The position numbers and the translations under genes were made by a program. A stretch of 48,561 nucleotides of DNA from an uncultured Archangium sp. (GTDB taxonomy: Bacteria > Myxococcota > Myxococcia > Myxococcales > Myxococcaceae), in assembly GCA_903905455.1 (NCBI GenBank), contig CAIVGN010000011.1, positions 1 to 48,561 of the forward strand. The letters are read 5' to 3'. The notes below the pieces were generated by a model. It was given only the letters and a program-made list of their open reading frames with translations. It searched no databases and was not told where the DNA came from. Shown here piece after piece: positions 41,413 to 48,561 of this stretch (positions are counted from its first letter, which is position 1; each line of letters starts with the position of its first letter).

Positions 41413-42942
41413 TCAGTACGTCTCGGGAGCGTGGTTCATGCCGTGGCAGCTCAACCGGCAGCTGCCCGTGCCCACCGTGCCTCCGGGGGCCCACGTGGGC
41501 TGCCCGGTGCCGCCGGCGCCCACGATGTTGGGCGAGAAGTTCACCCCGCGCGTGTAGGTGGCGTTGCCCGACCACGGCGCGCCGCGGGTGCCGTGGGTGT
41601 TGTAGTGGCACTCGCGGCAGATGGCGTTCCCCTGGCCCGCGCCGGCCACGCTGATGTCCTGGCCGCCGCTGCCCTTGCCGCTGATCGAGCGCAGGTGGAA
41701 GCCGTGGAAGCGGAACGCGGTGTCGGTGCGCGCCGTGGTGCCCGTCGTCCCGAAGGGGCCCGACGCGTGACACACGAGGCACAGGGTGAAGTCGTTGACC
41801 GTGTAGGCCTCGGCCTTGGGCTTCAGGTCCTTGCGGTAGGGCGCGCGCAGCATGGCGTTGGAGAAGGCCGCGTTGCCCCCCGAGGCGCTCGAGCCGTGCG
41901 GGCCCCTGGGCACCGCCCCGGTGTAGCCCGCGACCAGCGACACGGTGCGCGGGAGGTCGTCGTTGCTGTGACAGTCGGCGCAGGTCAGCACCGTGGTGGG
42001 CGAGAGGTGCGGCAGGCCCGTGCCGCCATCGAGGCTCCCGGCCATCTGCGCGCTGGTGTTCTTGCCCACGCCTTCCACCGGGTGCATCGACTCGTTGGCC
42101 GGGTTGAGCACGCGCGCGAGGTCGGTCTGGCCTGCGGGCGCCGTGGTCCAGGACGAGTGGCACTTGAAGCACAGCTCGTATTCCTTCACCGCCGTGGTGT
42201 CGGTGGCCGGCACCAGGGTGAACGAGGGCGCCGCGCCCGCCACGCCGTTGGTCACCCGCACCCGGCTGGTGCCCGTCAGCGGCCCCGCGGCCGTGCCGGC
42301 ATGGGGGTTGTGGCAGTCGACGCACTCGGCGTGGCGCTTGCCGGTGCCGAAGGCCGTCGCCGCGCTCTCGCCCACGAGGTGCACGCCGGTCACCGTGGCC
42401 ACCGGGTGCGCGGCGCGCTTGGCGAGCTCGGCGCTGATGTTCGTCGAAGCCGGGCCGGTGGCGTCGTGGCAGCCCAGGCACGCGGCTTCCTCGCGGAAGC
42501 GCTCGAGGTTGGAGATCAACCCCTGCGCGTCGCGGGCCCCGTGCGGGGTGTGGCAGTTGAGGCACTTGCCGGCGTCGGTCGCCGGGCGCGCCACCGGTGT
42601 GGGGCCCGGCCAGTACATGTTCGCCGAGGTGGCGTGGCTGCTCGACGCGTAGGCCGTCTGCCCCGCGTAGAACTGCCCCGCGCCCGTCGCCGCGTGGCAG
42701 GTGAAGCACAGGGTGTTGTTGTTCACCGTGAAGAGCACCGGTGAGCTGAGCACCGGCGTCTGCCGCTCGGGGTGGCACTGCAGGCAGTGGCCCCGGGGCA
42801 CGCCCGAGAGCCGGTTGACGCCGGCCGTGACGTTGCCGTGGGCGGTGAGGTGGAACACGAGGTCGCCTGCCCGGGCCGTCGTGGCCAGGGCGAGCACGGC
42901 CCCCAGGGCGCAGGTCTTCAGTACTGGTGGCAGGCGTTGCAT
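41413..42942 (-). CDS. Exported decahaem c-type cytochrome
   Basis: A 509-aa protein with a signal peptide (ALGAVLALATTARA). It contains nine CxxCH motifs (CLQCH, CFTCH, CLNCH, CLGCH, CVDCH, CFKCH, CADCH, CLVCH, CRECH) and one C-RLS-CH of CxxxCH type, so ten potential haem c sites. Many His residues lie between motifs (PHG, PHA, HPVA), fitting bis-His ligation. It is probably periplasmic or outer-membrane exposed and moves electrons. Its start overlaps the 3' end of the giant cytochrome gene by 25 bp, so the two are co-expressed. It may be the electron partner of that lipoprotein. Confidence 0.9.
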   Translation of the reverse strand: MQRLPPVLKTCALGAVLALATTARAGDLVFHLTAHGNVTAGVNRLSGVPRGHCLQCHPERQTPVLSSPVLFTVNNNTLCFTCHAATGAGQFYAGQTAYASSSHATSANMYWPGPTPVARPATDAGKCLNCHTPHGARDAQGLISNLERFREEAACLGCHDATGPASTNISAELAKRAAHPVATVTGVHLVGESAATAFGTGKRHAECVDCHNPHAGTAAGPLTGTSRVRVTNGVAGAAPSFTLVPATDTTAVKEYELCFKCHSSWTTAPAGQTDLARVLNPANESMHPVEGVGKNTSAQMAGSLDGGTGLPHLSPTTVLTCADCHSNDDLPRTVSLVAGYTGAVPRGPHGSSASGGNAAFSNAMLRAPYRKDLKPKAEAYTVNDFTLCLVCHASGPFGTTGTTARTDTAFRFHGFHLRSISGKGSGGQDISVAGAGQGNAICRECHYNTHGTRGAPWSGNATYTRGVNFSPNIVGAGGTGQPTWAPGGTVGTGSCRLSCHGMNHAPETY

Positions 42943-45900
42943 TCGAGGCTCACGTGATCAGGGCGGAAGGGGTGACCGTTCACCACCGCGGTTTGAGACT
43001 TGTGACAGGACACGCTGGTGCAGGTCTTCGTCGCCTGGTTGTAGCTGGCGGTGCCCAGGGACTGCGGCTTGCCCGCGGAGCTCACCGCGTCCACGGCGTC
43101 GAACACCACGTCGGGGCGGCCGTTGACGTGCTGCGCCCAGCCCACGATGGGTACCGGCCCGTAGGTCGACAACCCGCCGGTGCGCCCGGTGGCGTTGGCC
43201 GCGGTCACCGTCTGGTAGTGGCAGGTGCGGCACGGGAGCGGCGAGTCGTTGTGGTTGAAGGCGTGGCCGCTCTCGAGGCCCGAGGCGCCGAGCGACGAGT
43301 GGCTCTGGCCCACGCCGGCCTTCACCGCGGGGTCGGCGGTGCGCAGCGGCAGGCCGTGGCAGGCCCCGCAGCCCGTGCCCACCCCGCCCCAGGTCACCGG
43401 CTGGTAGGCCCGGCCCACGTCGAGCGCGAAGGTCGGGTAGGTGATGGGGTAGCCCGCGAAGCTGAAGTCGACGCCCGGCTGGGGCACCGCGCCCGGCGTG
43501 GAATACGAGGGGCCCGAGTGGCAGTACACGCTCGAGCAGGTGCCCTTGGTGTACTGGATGCCGCCGTCGTCGGTGAAGAGCGTCGCGCCCGGCGTGTACA
43601 CGGCCAGCGGCGAGCGCAGCTTGAGCGAGCCCGGGGGCGCGGTGGGGTTGTAGAGCTCGATCTCCGCGCGCCCGCCGTTCATGTGCTTGGCCGGGTCCAT
43701 GGGGTGGCAGTTGCCGCAGCCAAACGCGTAGCCCGTGGTGGAGTTGACCGAGGCCGCCGTCGAGAGGCTCCCGTAGGTCGGCGTGCCGTTGGCGCCCACG
43801 TGCAGCGCGTGGGTGCCAGTGGCCGGGGGCACGGCGTGGCAGGAGCCGCAGGTCACCTGCGCCTCGACCGTGCCGTTGATGTGCAGGTTCGGGTCGACGA
43901 AGGCGCGGGCCGCGTTCACCACCGCGCCGTGGCAGCTGGAGCACTGCGCGTTCTGCGGGTGCGGCGCCGGGGGCGGCAGGCCGTGGCAGGTGCCGCACTG
44001 CGCCTGGGTGCCGTTGACCGTGGTCCAGCTGGGCACGCGGTTGGTGCCGCCGTCCATCGTCTGGCCATGGCAGTAGTTGGCGCAGCTGGTGCCGTTCCAC
44101 GTCGGCAGGGCGCCGCGCGATTGGGCAGTGGAGCCGTAGTGCACCTCGGCCGGCGAGGGGTCGATGTGGCCCGGGTCGTCGCGCAGCGTGGGCACCACGT
44201 GGCAATCGTCGCAGGTGACCTCCGCGTGCCACCCCGAGACCCCGAGGTGCGAGCGGTGCGCGCCGACGGTGCGGGCCGACGTGGCGGTGTTGCCTTGCGT
44301 GTCCTTCGGGGGGGCCGAAGAGGTCGCGTCGCCGTGGCACGAGTTGCAGCCCACCGCGAGGTCGAGCACGCCGTCGATGTGCTTCTGGGGCTGGACGTGG
44401 ATGTCCAGGTGGCAGTTCGTGCACACCGGGTTCTGCGGGTGCGGCGCGGGGGGCGGGTTGCCGTGGCAGGTGCCGCAGGCCGCTTCACCGCCGTCGACCA
44501 CCGTCCACCGCGGGAGCACGTTGCTGCCGCCGTCGAGGGTCTGGCCGTGGCAGTAGTTCGAGCAGGTGGCGCCGCTCCACGAGGGCGCCGCGCCGTGGGC
44601 CGAGGCGATGGGCCCGAAGTTCAGCTCGGCCGGCGAGGTGTCGAGGTGGCCGGGATCGGACACGGCGCCGGGCACGGTGTGGCAGTCGGTGCACAACACC
44701 GGCGCGCGCCAGTTCGAGGCCTGGAGATGCGAGCGGTGCGCGCCGACGGTGCGGACCGTGGTCGCGGTGTTGCCCGCGGTGTCCGAAGGAGGCGCCGCGG
44801 AGGTGGCGTCGCCGTGGCACGAGGTGCAGGTGAGGCTGACCTGCAGCTGGCCGTCGACGTGCCGCTGCGGCTGCGCGGTGACGTCGTAGTGGCAGGTGGC
44901 GCAGTTGGCCTTCTGCGGGTGCGGCAGCGGCGGCGGCAGGCCGTGGCACGAGCCGCAGCTCGCCTGGCCACCGTCGACGGCCGTCCACGTGGGCGTGGCG
45001 TTGGTGCCGCCGCCCAGCGTCTGCCCGTGGCAGTAGGTGGCGCAGCTCACGCCGTCGAAGGTGGAGTTGACGTTGGCCGCGTTGGCCACCGCGTCGAAGG
45101 TGAGCTCCGCGGGGGTGGTGTCGACGTGCGCGAGGTCGCCGGTCACCGGCACCACGTGACACGAGGCGCACTGCATCGGCGCGCGCCAGGTCGAGGTCGC
45201 GAGGTGCTGCCGGTGCGCGCCCACGCCCACCGCGGTGGTCACGGTGTTGCCGCTGGTGTCCCGGGGCGGGGCCGACGAGGTCACGTCACCGTGGCATGAG
45301 CTGCAGCCCGTCTTCACGTCGAGCACGCCGTCGATGTGGCGCTGCGGCGTGAGGGTGATGTCGAGGTGGCAGGTGGCGCACTGCGCGTTCTGCGGGTGCG
45401 GCGCGGGCGGCGGGTTGCCGTGGCAGGTGCCGCACGCGGCCTGGGTGCCGTTGACCATGGTCCAGCTGGGCGTCTTGTTGCTGCCGCTGGGGAGCGTCTG
45501 GCCGTGGCAGTACGTGCCGCAGGTGGTGCCGTTGAAGCTCGAGGTGACGGCGCCCGCGTTGGCCACGCCGGTGAAGGTCAGCTCCGCCGGCGCAGGGTCG
45601 ATGTGGCCCGCCTGGCCGGTGGTGGTGGGCACCACGTGGCAGGTGACGCACTGGATTTCCGAGTGCCAGGCCGACGGCCCGAGGTGCGCGCGGTGGGCGC
45701 CGACGGTGCGCGCAGTGGTGGCGCTGTTGCCGGCCGTGTCCTTCGGGGGCGCGGACGAGAGCGCGTCGCCGTGGCACGAGCTGCAGGTGGTCGAGACGTC
45801 GAGCACGCCGTCGATGTGCTTCTGCGGCTGGGCGGTGATGTCGATGTGACAGGTGGCGCACTGCGCGTTCTGCGGGTGCGGGAGCGCCGGCGGGTTGCCG

Positions 45901-47066
45901 TGGCAGGTCCCGCAGGCCGCCTGGGTGCCGTCGACGGTGGTCCAGCTGGGGGTCTTGTTGGTGCCGCTGGCGAGCGTCTGCCCGTGACAATAGGTGCCGC
46001 AGCTCGTCCCGTTGAAGCTCGAGGTGACGGCGCCCGCGTTGGCCACGCCGGTGAAGAGGACCTCGGCAGGCGCGAGGTCGATGTGGCCCACGTCACCCAC
46101 GGTGGTGGGCACGGTGTGACAGGTCGCGCACGGCACCTCGGCGTGCCAGGTCGACGGCCCGAGGTGGCTGCGGTGCGCCCCGACGGTGCGGGCCGTGGTG
46201 GCGGTGTTGCCGGCCGTGTCCTGCGGGGGCGCGGCCGAGGTCGCGTCGCCGTGACACGACTTGCAGTCGGTGCGCACGTCGAGGGTGCCGTTGATGTGCC
46301 GCTCCGGCTCGGTGAAGACGTCGAGGTGGCAGGTCTCGCATTGGCCGTTCTGCGGGTGCGGCAGCGGCGGCGGCAGGCCGTGGCACTGGTAGCAGGTCAC
46401 CGAGCGCCCGGTGGTCCAGTCGGGCTGCCTGGTCGTGCCGCCCCCGAGCGTCTGCCCATGGCAGTAGGTGGTGCAGGTCGCGCCGTTGAAGTCCGAAGCG
46501 ACGTTGCCGGCGTTGGCCACCGCGCCGAAGGTCAGCTCCGCGGGCGACGGGTCGATGTGCCCGGGGTCCCCGACGGCCGTGGGCACGCGGTGACAGTCTT
46601 CGCACAGCAGCGTGCGGCGCCAGGTCGAGGCGCCCAGGTGCTTCTGGTGCGCGCCCACGGTGCGGGTGCTGCGCGCGGTGTTGCCCATGGTGTCTTGCGG
46701 AGGCGCGGCGTTGGCCATGCTCCCGTGACAGCTCGAGCAGGTGAAGAACCCGGCGTCGGGCTCGAACAACCCGGCGTCGGCCACGCCGGCGTCGACCTCG
46801 GGGAGCCCCGCGTCGAAGACCCCGGCGTCCAAGCCTGCGTCAGCGAGGCCCGCGTCGAAGCCCGCGTCGAACGGCCCGGCGTCCGGCAGCCCGGCGTCCA
46901 CCACCACCTCGGCGCCACCGTCACCCTGGCCCATGGCCGTGCCGCCGTCGTCGCCGACCTCGAGGCCCCCGTCTTCGGCGCCCACCGGGCCACCACAATT
47001 GCAACCCGACCATGCAGCCAGGATCAATGCGCCCAGCAAGCTCCGGGAGGTATTCGCGTGGCTCAT
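42918..47066 (-). CDS. Giant 37-haem lipoprotein cytochrome
   Basis: A 1382-aa lipoprotein (signal LLGALILAAWSGC). Residues 56-107 are a D-A-G-rich spacer. Residues 110-1066 are six repeats of about 160 residues. Each has five haem motifs in fixed order (CxxCH, CxxCH, CxxxCH with Y-C-H, CxxCH, CxxCH) plus conserved PPPLPHPQN and VGAHRSHLG elements. The last 315 residues carry seven more: five CxxCH and two CxxxxCH (CSSVYCH, CTSVSCH). Total 37 by my count: 29 CxxCH, 6 CxxxCH, 2 CxxxxCH. The GSu-type C-x4-CH repeat family occurs in Geobacter and Anaeromyxobacter and is linked to outer-surface electron transfer. A TTGACA element lies upstream. It overlaps the decahaem gene by 25 bp. Confidence 0.92.
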   Translation of the reverse strand: MSHANTSRSLLGALILAAWSGCNCGGPVGAEDGGLEVGDDGGTAMGQGDGGAEVVVDAGLPDAGPFDAGFDAGLADAGLDAGVFDAGLPEVDAGVADAGLFEPDAGFFTCSSCHGSMANAAPPQDTMGNTARSTRTVGAHQKHLGASTWRRTLLCEDCHRVPTAVGDPGHIDPSPAELTFGAVANAGNVASDFNGATCTTYCHGQTLGGGTTRQPDWTTGRSVTCYQCHGLPPPLPHPQNGQCETCHLDVFTEPERHINGTLDVRTDCKSCHGDATSAAPPQDTAGNTATTARTVGAHRSHLGPSTWHAEVPCATCHTVPTTVGDVGHIDLAPAEVLFTGVANAGAVTSSFNGTSCGTYCHGQTLASGTNKTPSWTTVDGTQAACGTCHGNPPALPHPQNAQCATCHIDITAQPQKHIDGVLDVSTTCSSCHGDALSSAPPKDTAGNSATTARTVGAHRAHLGPSAWHSEIQCVTCHVVPTTTGQAGHIDPAPAELTFTGVANAGAVTSSFNGTTCGTYCHGQTLPSGSNKTPSWTMVNGTQAACGTCHGNPPPAPHPQNAQCATCHLDITLTPQRHIDGVLDVKTGCSSCHGDVTSSAPPRDTSGNTVTTAVGVGAHRQHLATSTWRAPMQCASCHVVPVTGDLAHVDTTPAELTFDAVANAANVNSTFDGVSCATYCHGQTLGGGTNATPTWTAVDGGQASCGSCHGLPPPLPHPQKANCATCHYDVTAQPQRHVDGQLQVSLTCTSCHGDATSAAPPSDTAGNTATTVRTVGAHRSHLQASNWRAPVLCTDCHTVPGAVSDPGHLDTSPAELNFGPIASAHGAAPSWSGATCSNYCHGQTLDGGSNVLPRWTVVDGGEAACGTCHGNPPPAPHPQNPVCTNCHLDIHVQPQKHIDGVLDLAVGCNSCHGDATSSAPPKDTQGNTATSARTVGAHRSHLGVSGWHAEVTCDDCHVVPTLRDDPGHIDPSPAEVHYGSTAQSRGALPTWNGTSCANYCHGQTMDGGTNRVPSWTTVNGTQAQCGTCHGLPPPAPHPQNAQCSSCHGAVVNAARAFVDPNLHINGTVEAQVTCGSCHAVPPATGTHALHVGANGTPTYGSLSTAASVNSTTGYAFGCGNCHPMDPAKHMNGGRAEIELYNPTAPPGSLKLRSPLAVYTPGATLFTDDGGIQYTKGTCSSVYCHSGPSYSTPGAVPQPGVDFSFAGYPITYPTFALDVGRAYQPVTWGGVGTGCGACHGLPLRTADPAVKAGVGQSHSSLGASGLESGHAFNHNDSPLPCRTCHYQTVTAANATGRTGGLSTYGPVPIVGWAQHVNGRPDVVFDAVDAVSSAGKPQSLGTASYNQATKTCTSVSCHKSQTAVVNGHPFRPDHVSLECNACHQY
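43865..46739 (-). repeat. Six tandem repeats of about 480 bp, five haem motifs each
   Basis: The repeats begin at the CSSCH codons (46739 reading leftwards) and continue to about 43865. Each unit of 158-160 codons has the same motif order and conserved PxxxP-H-P-Q-N and VGAH segments. Copies diverge at many positions, which argues for old duplications under selection rather than a recent expansion. Confidence 0.85.
46745..46925 (-). repeat. D-A-G-rich spacer of the giant cytochrome
   Basis: Nine or more copies of a Asp-Ala-Gly motif with variable flanking residues (LPDAGPFDAGFDAGLADAG) form a flexible tether between the lipid anchor and the first haem module. Confidence 0.75.
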
Positions 47067-47091
47067 GCTGAAGTCGAACGCTATTAGAGGA

Positions 47092-47097
47092 TGTCAA
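47092..47097 (-). promoter_or_regulatory. TTGACA element upstream of the cytochrome operon
   Basis: A perfect TTGACA on the minus strand (47092-47097) lies 25 nt before the ATG at 47066, followed by TCTAATAG. An AT-rich patch stands out here. It may be a -35 element with a weak -10 (ACTTCA after 17 nt). A second reading, in which TCTAAT is the -10 of another promoter, is possible. Confidence 0.35.
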
Positions 47098-47192
47098 CGA
47101 CGGCAAGCCACAACACTCGAGTGTGGTGCGCCTCGGCGTCGGCCGTTGACCCCCCTCGCGCCCCATCGACCAGGCGCCTTCGCGGCTTTTTT

Positions 47193-47933
47193 TCAACGCA
47201 CAAAATGCGCGCGCACGGCCTCGGGCGTCACCGGCCCGAAGTGACCGACGAACACCAACTGCGCCGCCGGGGCGAGCTCCGTGAGGAGCTTCATCACCCC
47301 GCGCTGGTTGTCCTCGAGGTCGCACATGAAGAAGTGCGTCTCGGCGCTCGAGCCGACGATGCCGCCGCGCAGCAGGTCGCCCACCAGCACCACGTCACCC
47401 ACGGTCACCACCAGCGAGCCGCTGGTGTGCCCCGGCAGCAGCGTGGCCTTCGCGTCGATGCCGGTCAGCTCCTTCAAGTCGAGCGCGCCGTTGACCAGCA
47501 CGTCGGACGTCGAGCCGGTGTAGGTCGCGTCCTGGTCCTTGCGGGCGCGCAGGTTGGCGATGAGGCCGGTAGGGCACAGCTTCTCGTTGCGGCCCGCGGT
47601 GAACATGCCCTCGTCGCCCATGCCCACCACCACCGGCACCCCGAAGCGGGTGTGGAAGTAGCGCGCCCCGCCCGCGTGGTCCGCGTGGCCGTGGCTGACG
47701 ATGACCGCCTTCAACTTCGCCGGGTCGACGCCGGCCGCGCGCACGTCGGCTTCGAGCTGCGGCGCGTTCTTCTCGTAGCCGCTGTCGAAGAGGAACGCGT
47801 TCCCGTCCTGCATGACGAGGTGCACGTTGGTCGAGTCGTGGGCGAAGGTGCGGATCTCCAGGCCCCCGCGCACGAAGCGGGCCGGCGCCGAACACGCACA
47901 CAACGAGAGCACAGCGAACGCGAGCCACTTCAT
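47193..47933 (-). CDS. MBL-fold metallo-hydrolase lipoprotein
   Basis: A 246-aa protein with lipoprotein signal (MKWLAFAVLSLCAC, lipobox L-C-A-C). The metallo-beta-lactamase fold is clear: HGHADH (H-x-H-x-D-H) in VIVSHGHADHAGG, then PGHTSGS with the next zinc His, GDLLRGG with the bridging Asp, and GHFGPVTPEA with the last His. It is anchored outside the cytoplasm and hydrolyses an ester, phosphodiester, lactone or similar bond that cannot be deduced. The ATG overlaps the stop of the upstream Cys-rich gene (ATGA), so it is second in a transcript that begins outside the window. Confidence 0.9.
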   Translation of the reverse strand: MKWLAFAVLSLCACSAPARFVRGGLEIRTFAHDSTNVHLVMQDGNAFLFDSGYEKNAPQLEADVRAAGVDPAKLKAVIVSHGHADHAGGARYFHTRFGVPVVVGMGDEGMFTAGRNEKLCPTGLIANLRARKDQDATYTGSTSDVLVNGALDLKELTGIDAKATLLPGHTSGSLVVTVGDVVLVGDLLRGGIVGSSAETHFFMCDLEDNQRGVMKLLTELAPAAQLVFVGHFGPVTPEAVRAHFVR

Positions 47934-48561
47934 GGGAACTCCCCTGGTTCGAACGTCGCCACGGGGGTCGACGCGCTGCACGACAACTCCGAGAGCACCT
48001 GCTTCACGCGGCCCAGGGTGACGTCGGTGGCCACCGCCACGCAGGCGTCGGCGCAACCACCCGGGGGCCGCGGCTTCAGGCTGGGCCCGTCGAAGAACTC
48101 GACCGCGTCCGTTCGCACGCGCACCACCACCGCCGCCCGGCCGCACCCCCAGCGCTGCCGGGAATACGCCTGCGCCGCGAGGTGCGGGGCGTAGGGCGCG
48201 AGGTACGGCTGCGGGGCCCCGAACGCGCGCAGGTCGAACTGCTTCGCGGCGATGGCCAGGTCGGTGGCGGCCATGGCGGCGTCGAGCGGGTTGGAGATGG
48301 GCCGCGCGCACAGGGTCGGCTTCGGCGCCGGGAGCGCCGGGCAGTACGCGGCGAGGCACGCCTTCATCGCCTCCGGCGCGGGCTCCTTCGACGCGAGCGC
48401 CTTGCAGGCCGGGTCGACCAGGGTGCCGAGGCACGCCGACACCATGCCCGTGAACTCCGCGGCCGCGATGGACGGGCTGTGGGCCTGGGCCCCGTCGAGC
48501 ACGTCGATGGCCTTCCCGCACGCCACCGACTCTTCGAGGCGCACGCCCGCAGGCGCCTTCG
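47930..48561 (-). CDS. Cys-rich protein, N-terminus outside the window
   Basis: The reading frame is open from the right edge, and an in-frame GTG at 48544 reads into VRLEESVACGKAIDVLDGAQ, so this is probably an internal part of a longer protein. About 210 residues are visible, with ten cysteines (CLGTLVDPAC, CLAAYC, CADAC, SC) in pairs suggesting disulfides, and a C-terminal segment ACVAVATDVTLGRVKQVL. There is no known motif. It is translationally coupled to the MBL-fold lipoprotein (ATGA), which suggests that they share an envelope role. Confidence 0.7.
   Translation of the reverse strand, partial: KAPAGVRLEESVACGKAIDVLDGAQAHSPSIAAAEFTGMVSACLGTLVDPACKALASKEPAPEAMKACLAAYCPALPAPKPTLCARPISNPLDAAMAATDLAIAAKQFDLRAFGAPQPYLAPYAPHLAAQAYSRQRWGCGRAAVVVRVRTDAVEFFDGPSLKPRPPGGCADACVAVATDVTLGRVKQVLSELSCSASTPVATFEPGEFP

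Noticed and set aside
43865-46739. Regularly spaced repeats as a CRISPR array
   Set aside because: The period is about 480 bp and each unit codes for haem motifs; this is protein repeat structure.
47165-47195. Hairpin-like GCGCCTTCGCGGC followed by seven T on the plus strand
   Set aside because: The orientation would end plus-strand transcripts, but no plus-strand gene is upstream. On the minus strand the A run precedes the hairpin, so it is not a terminator of the MBL gene.

Overview
The window is very GC-rich chromosomal DNA of a delta-proteobacterium-like soil or sediment organism, most likely a myxobacterium (Myxococcota). Supporting signs are an OmpA protein with thrombospondin type-3 calcium repeats, an AgmX/PglI C-terminal domain, a decayed gene that still carries a MYXO-CTERM-like tail, many cysteine-rich lipoproteins, and a giant C-x2/x3/x4-CH multihaem cytochrome of the Anaeromyxobacter/Geobacter style. 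The lineage is inferred from gene content. No rRNA, tRNA, CRISPR array, intact insertion sequence or prophage is visible.

Layout. 1-8.8 kb: a Gly-Ser-Ala-Thr repeat lipoprotein cut by the window edge, an AAA ATPase with DUF234, a DUF4105 membrane-associated protein with a small exported partner, a VanX-type D-Ala-D-Ala dipeptidase with a coupled small ORF, a sterol-desaturase-like hydroxylase coupled to DUF309, and an LptC-like lipoprotein coupled to a cysteine-rich lipoprotein. 8.8-9.4 kb: a gene-free divergent region holding a perfect 22-bp inverted repeat. 9.4-13.1 kb: a J-domain chimera, a gene with two compensating frameshifts, and a radical SAM enzyme. 13.2-22.5 kb: five overlapping genes (OmpA/TSP3, FecR-domain protein, CHASE2 nucleotide cyclase, two paralogous Cys-rich lipoproteins), the most obvious functional unit here and probably an envelope-sensing cyclic-nucleotide pathway. 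22.6-24.2 kb: a MYXO-CTERM pseudogene and a cNMP-binding diguanylate cyclase. The latter could respond to the cyclase upstream, linking cAMP or cGMP to c-di-GMP (inference).

24.4-29.2 kb: a small unknown protein, a membrane-anchored DUF4041/GIY-YIG nuclease that looks like the phage-entry-blocking SNIPE protein, and a divergent pair of unknown envelope proteins. 29.2-38.5 kb: DUF362 protein, a C39-like protein without visible catalytic residues, a caspase/gingipain-fold peptidase, a cupin, a 1051-aa DUF4175 protein, an AgmX/PglI-domain protein and an NAD-dependent epimerase. 38.5-48.6 kb: a minus-strand block of a 37-haem lipoprotein cytochrome, a 10-haem cytochrome and an active/inactive M16 peptidase pair, preceded by an MBL-fold lipoprotein and a partial Cys-rich gene.

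Regulation: at least eight transcription units have a TAnnnT box only 6-10 nt before the start codon and no Shine-Dalgarno sequence, which suggests widespread leaderless transcription. Downstream genes are mostly joined by ATGA or GTGA overlaps (translational coupling).
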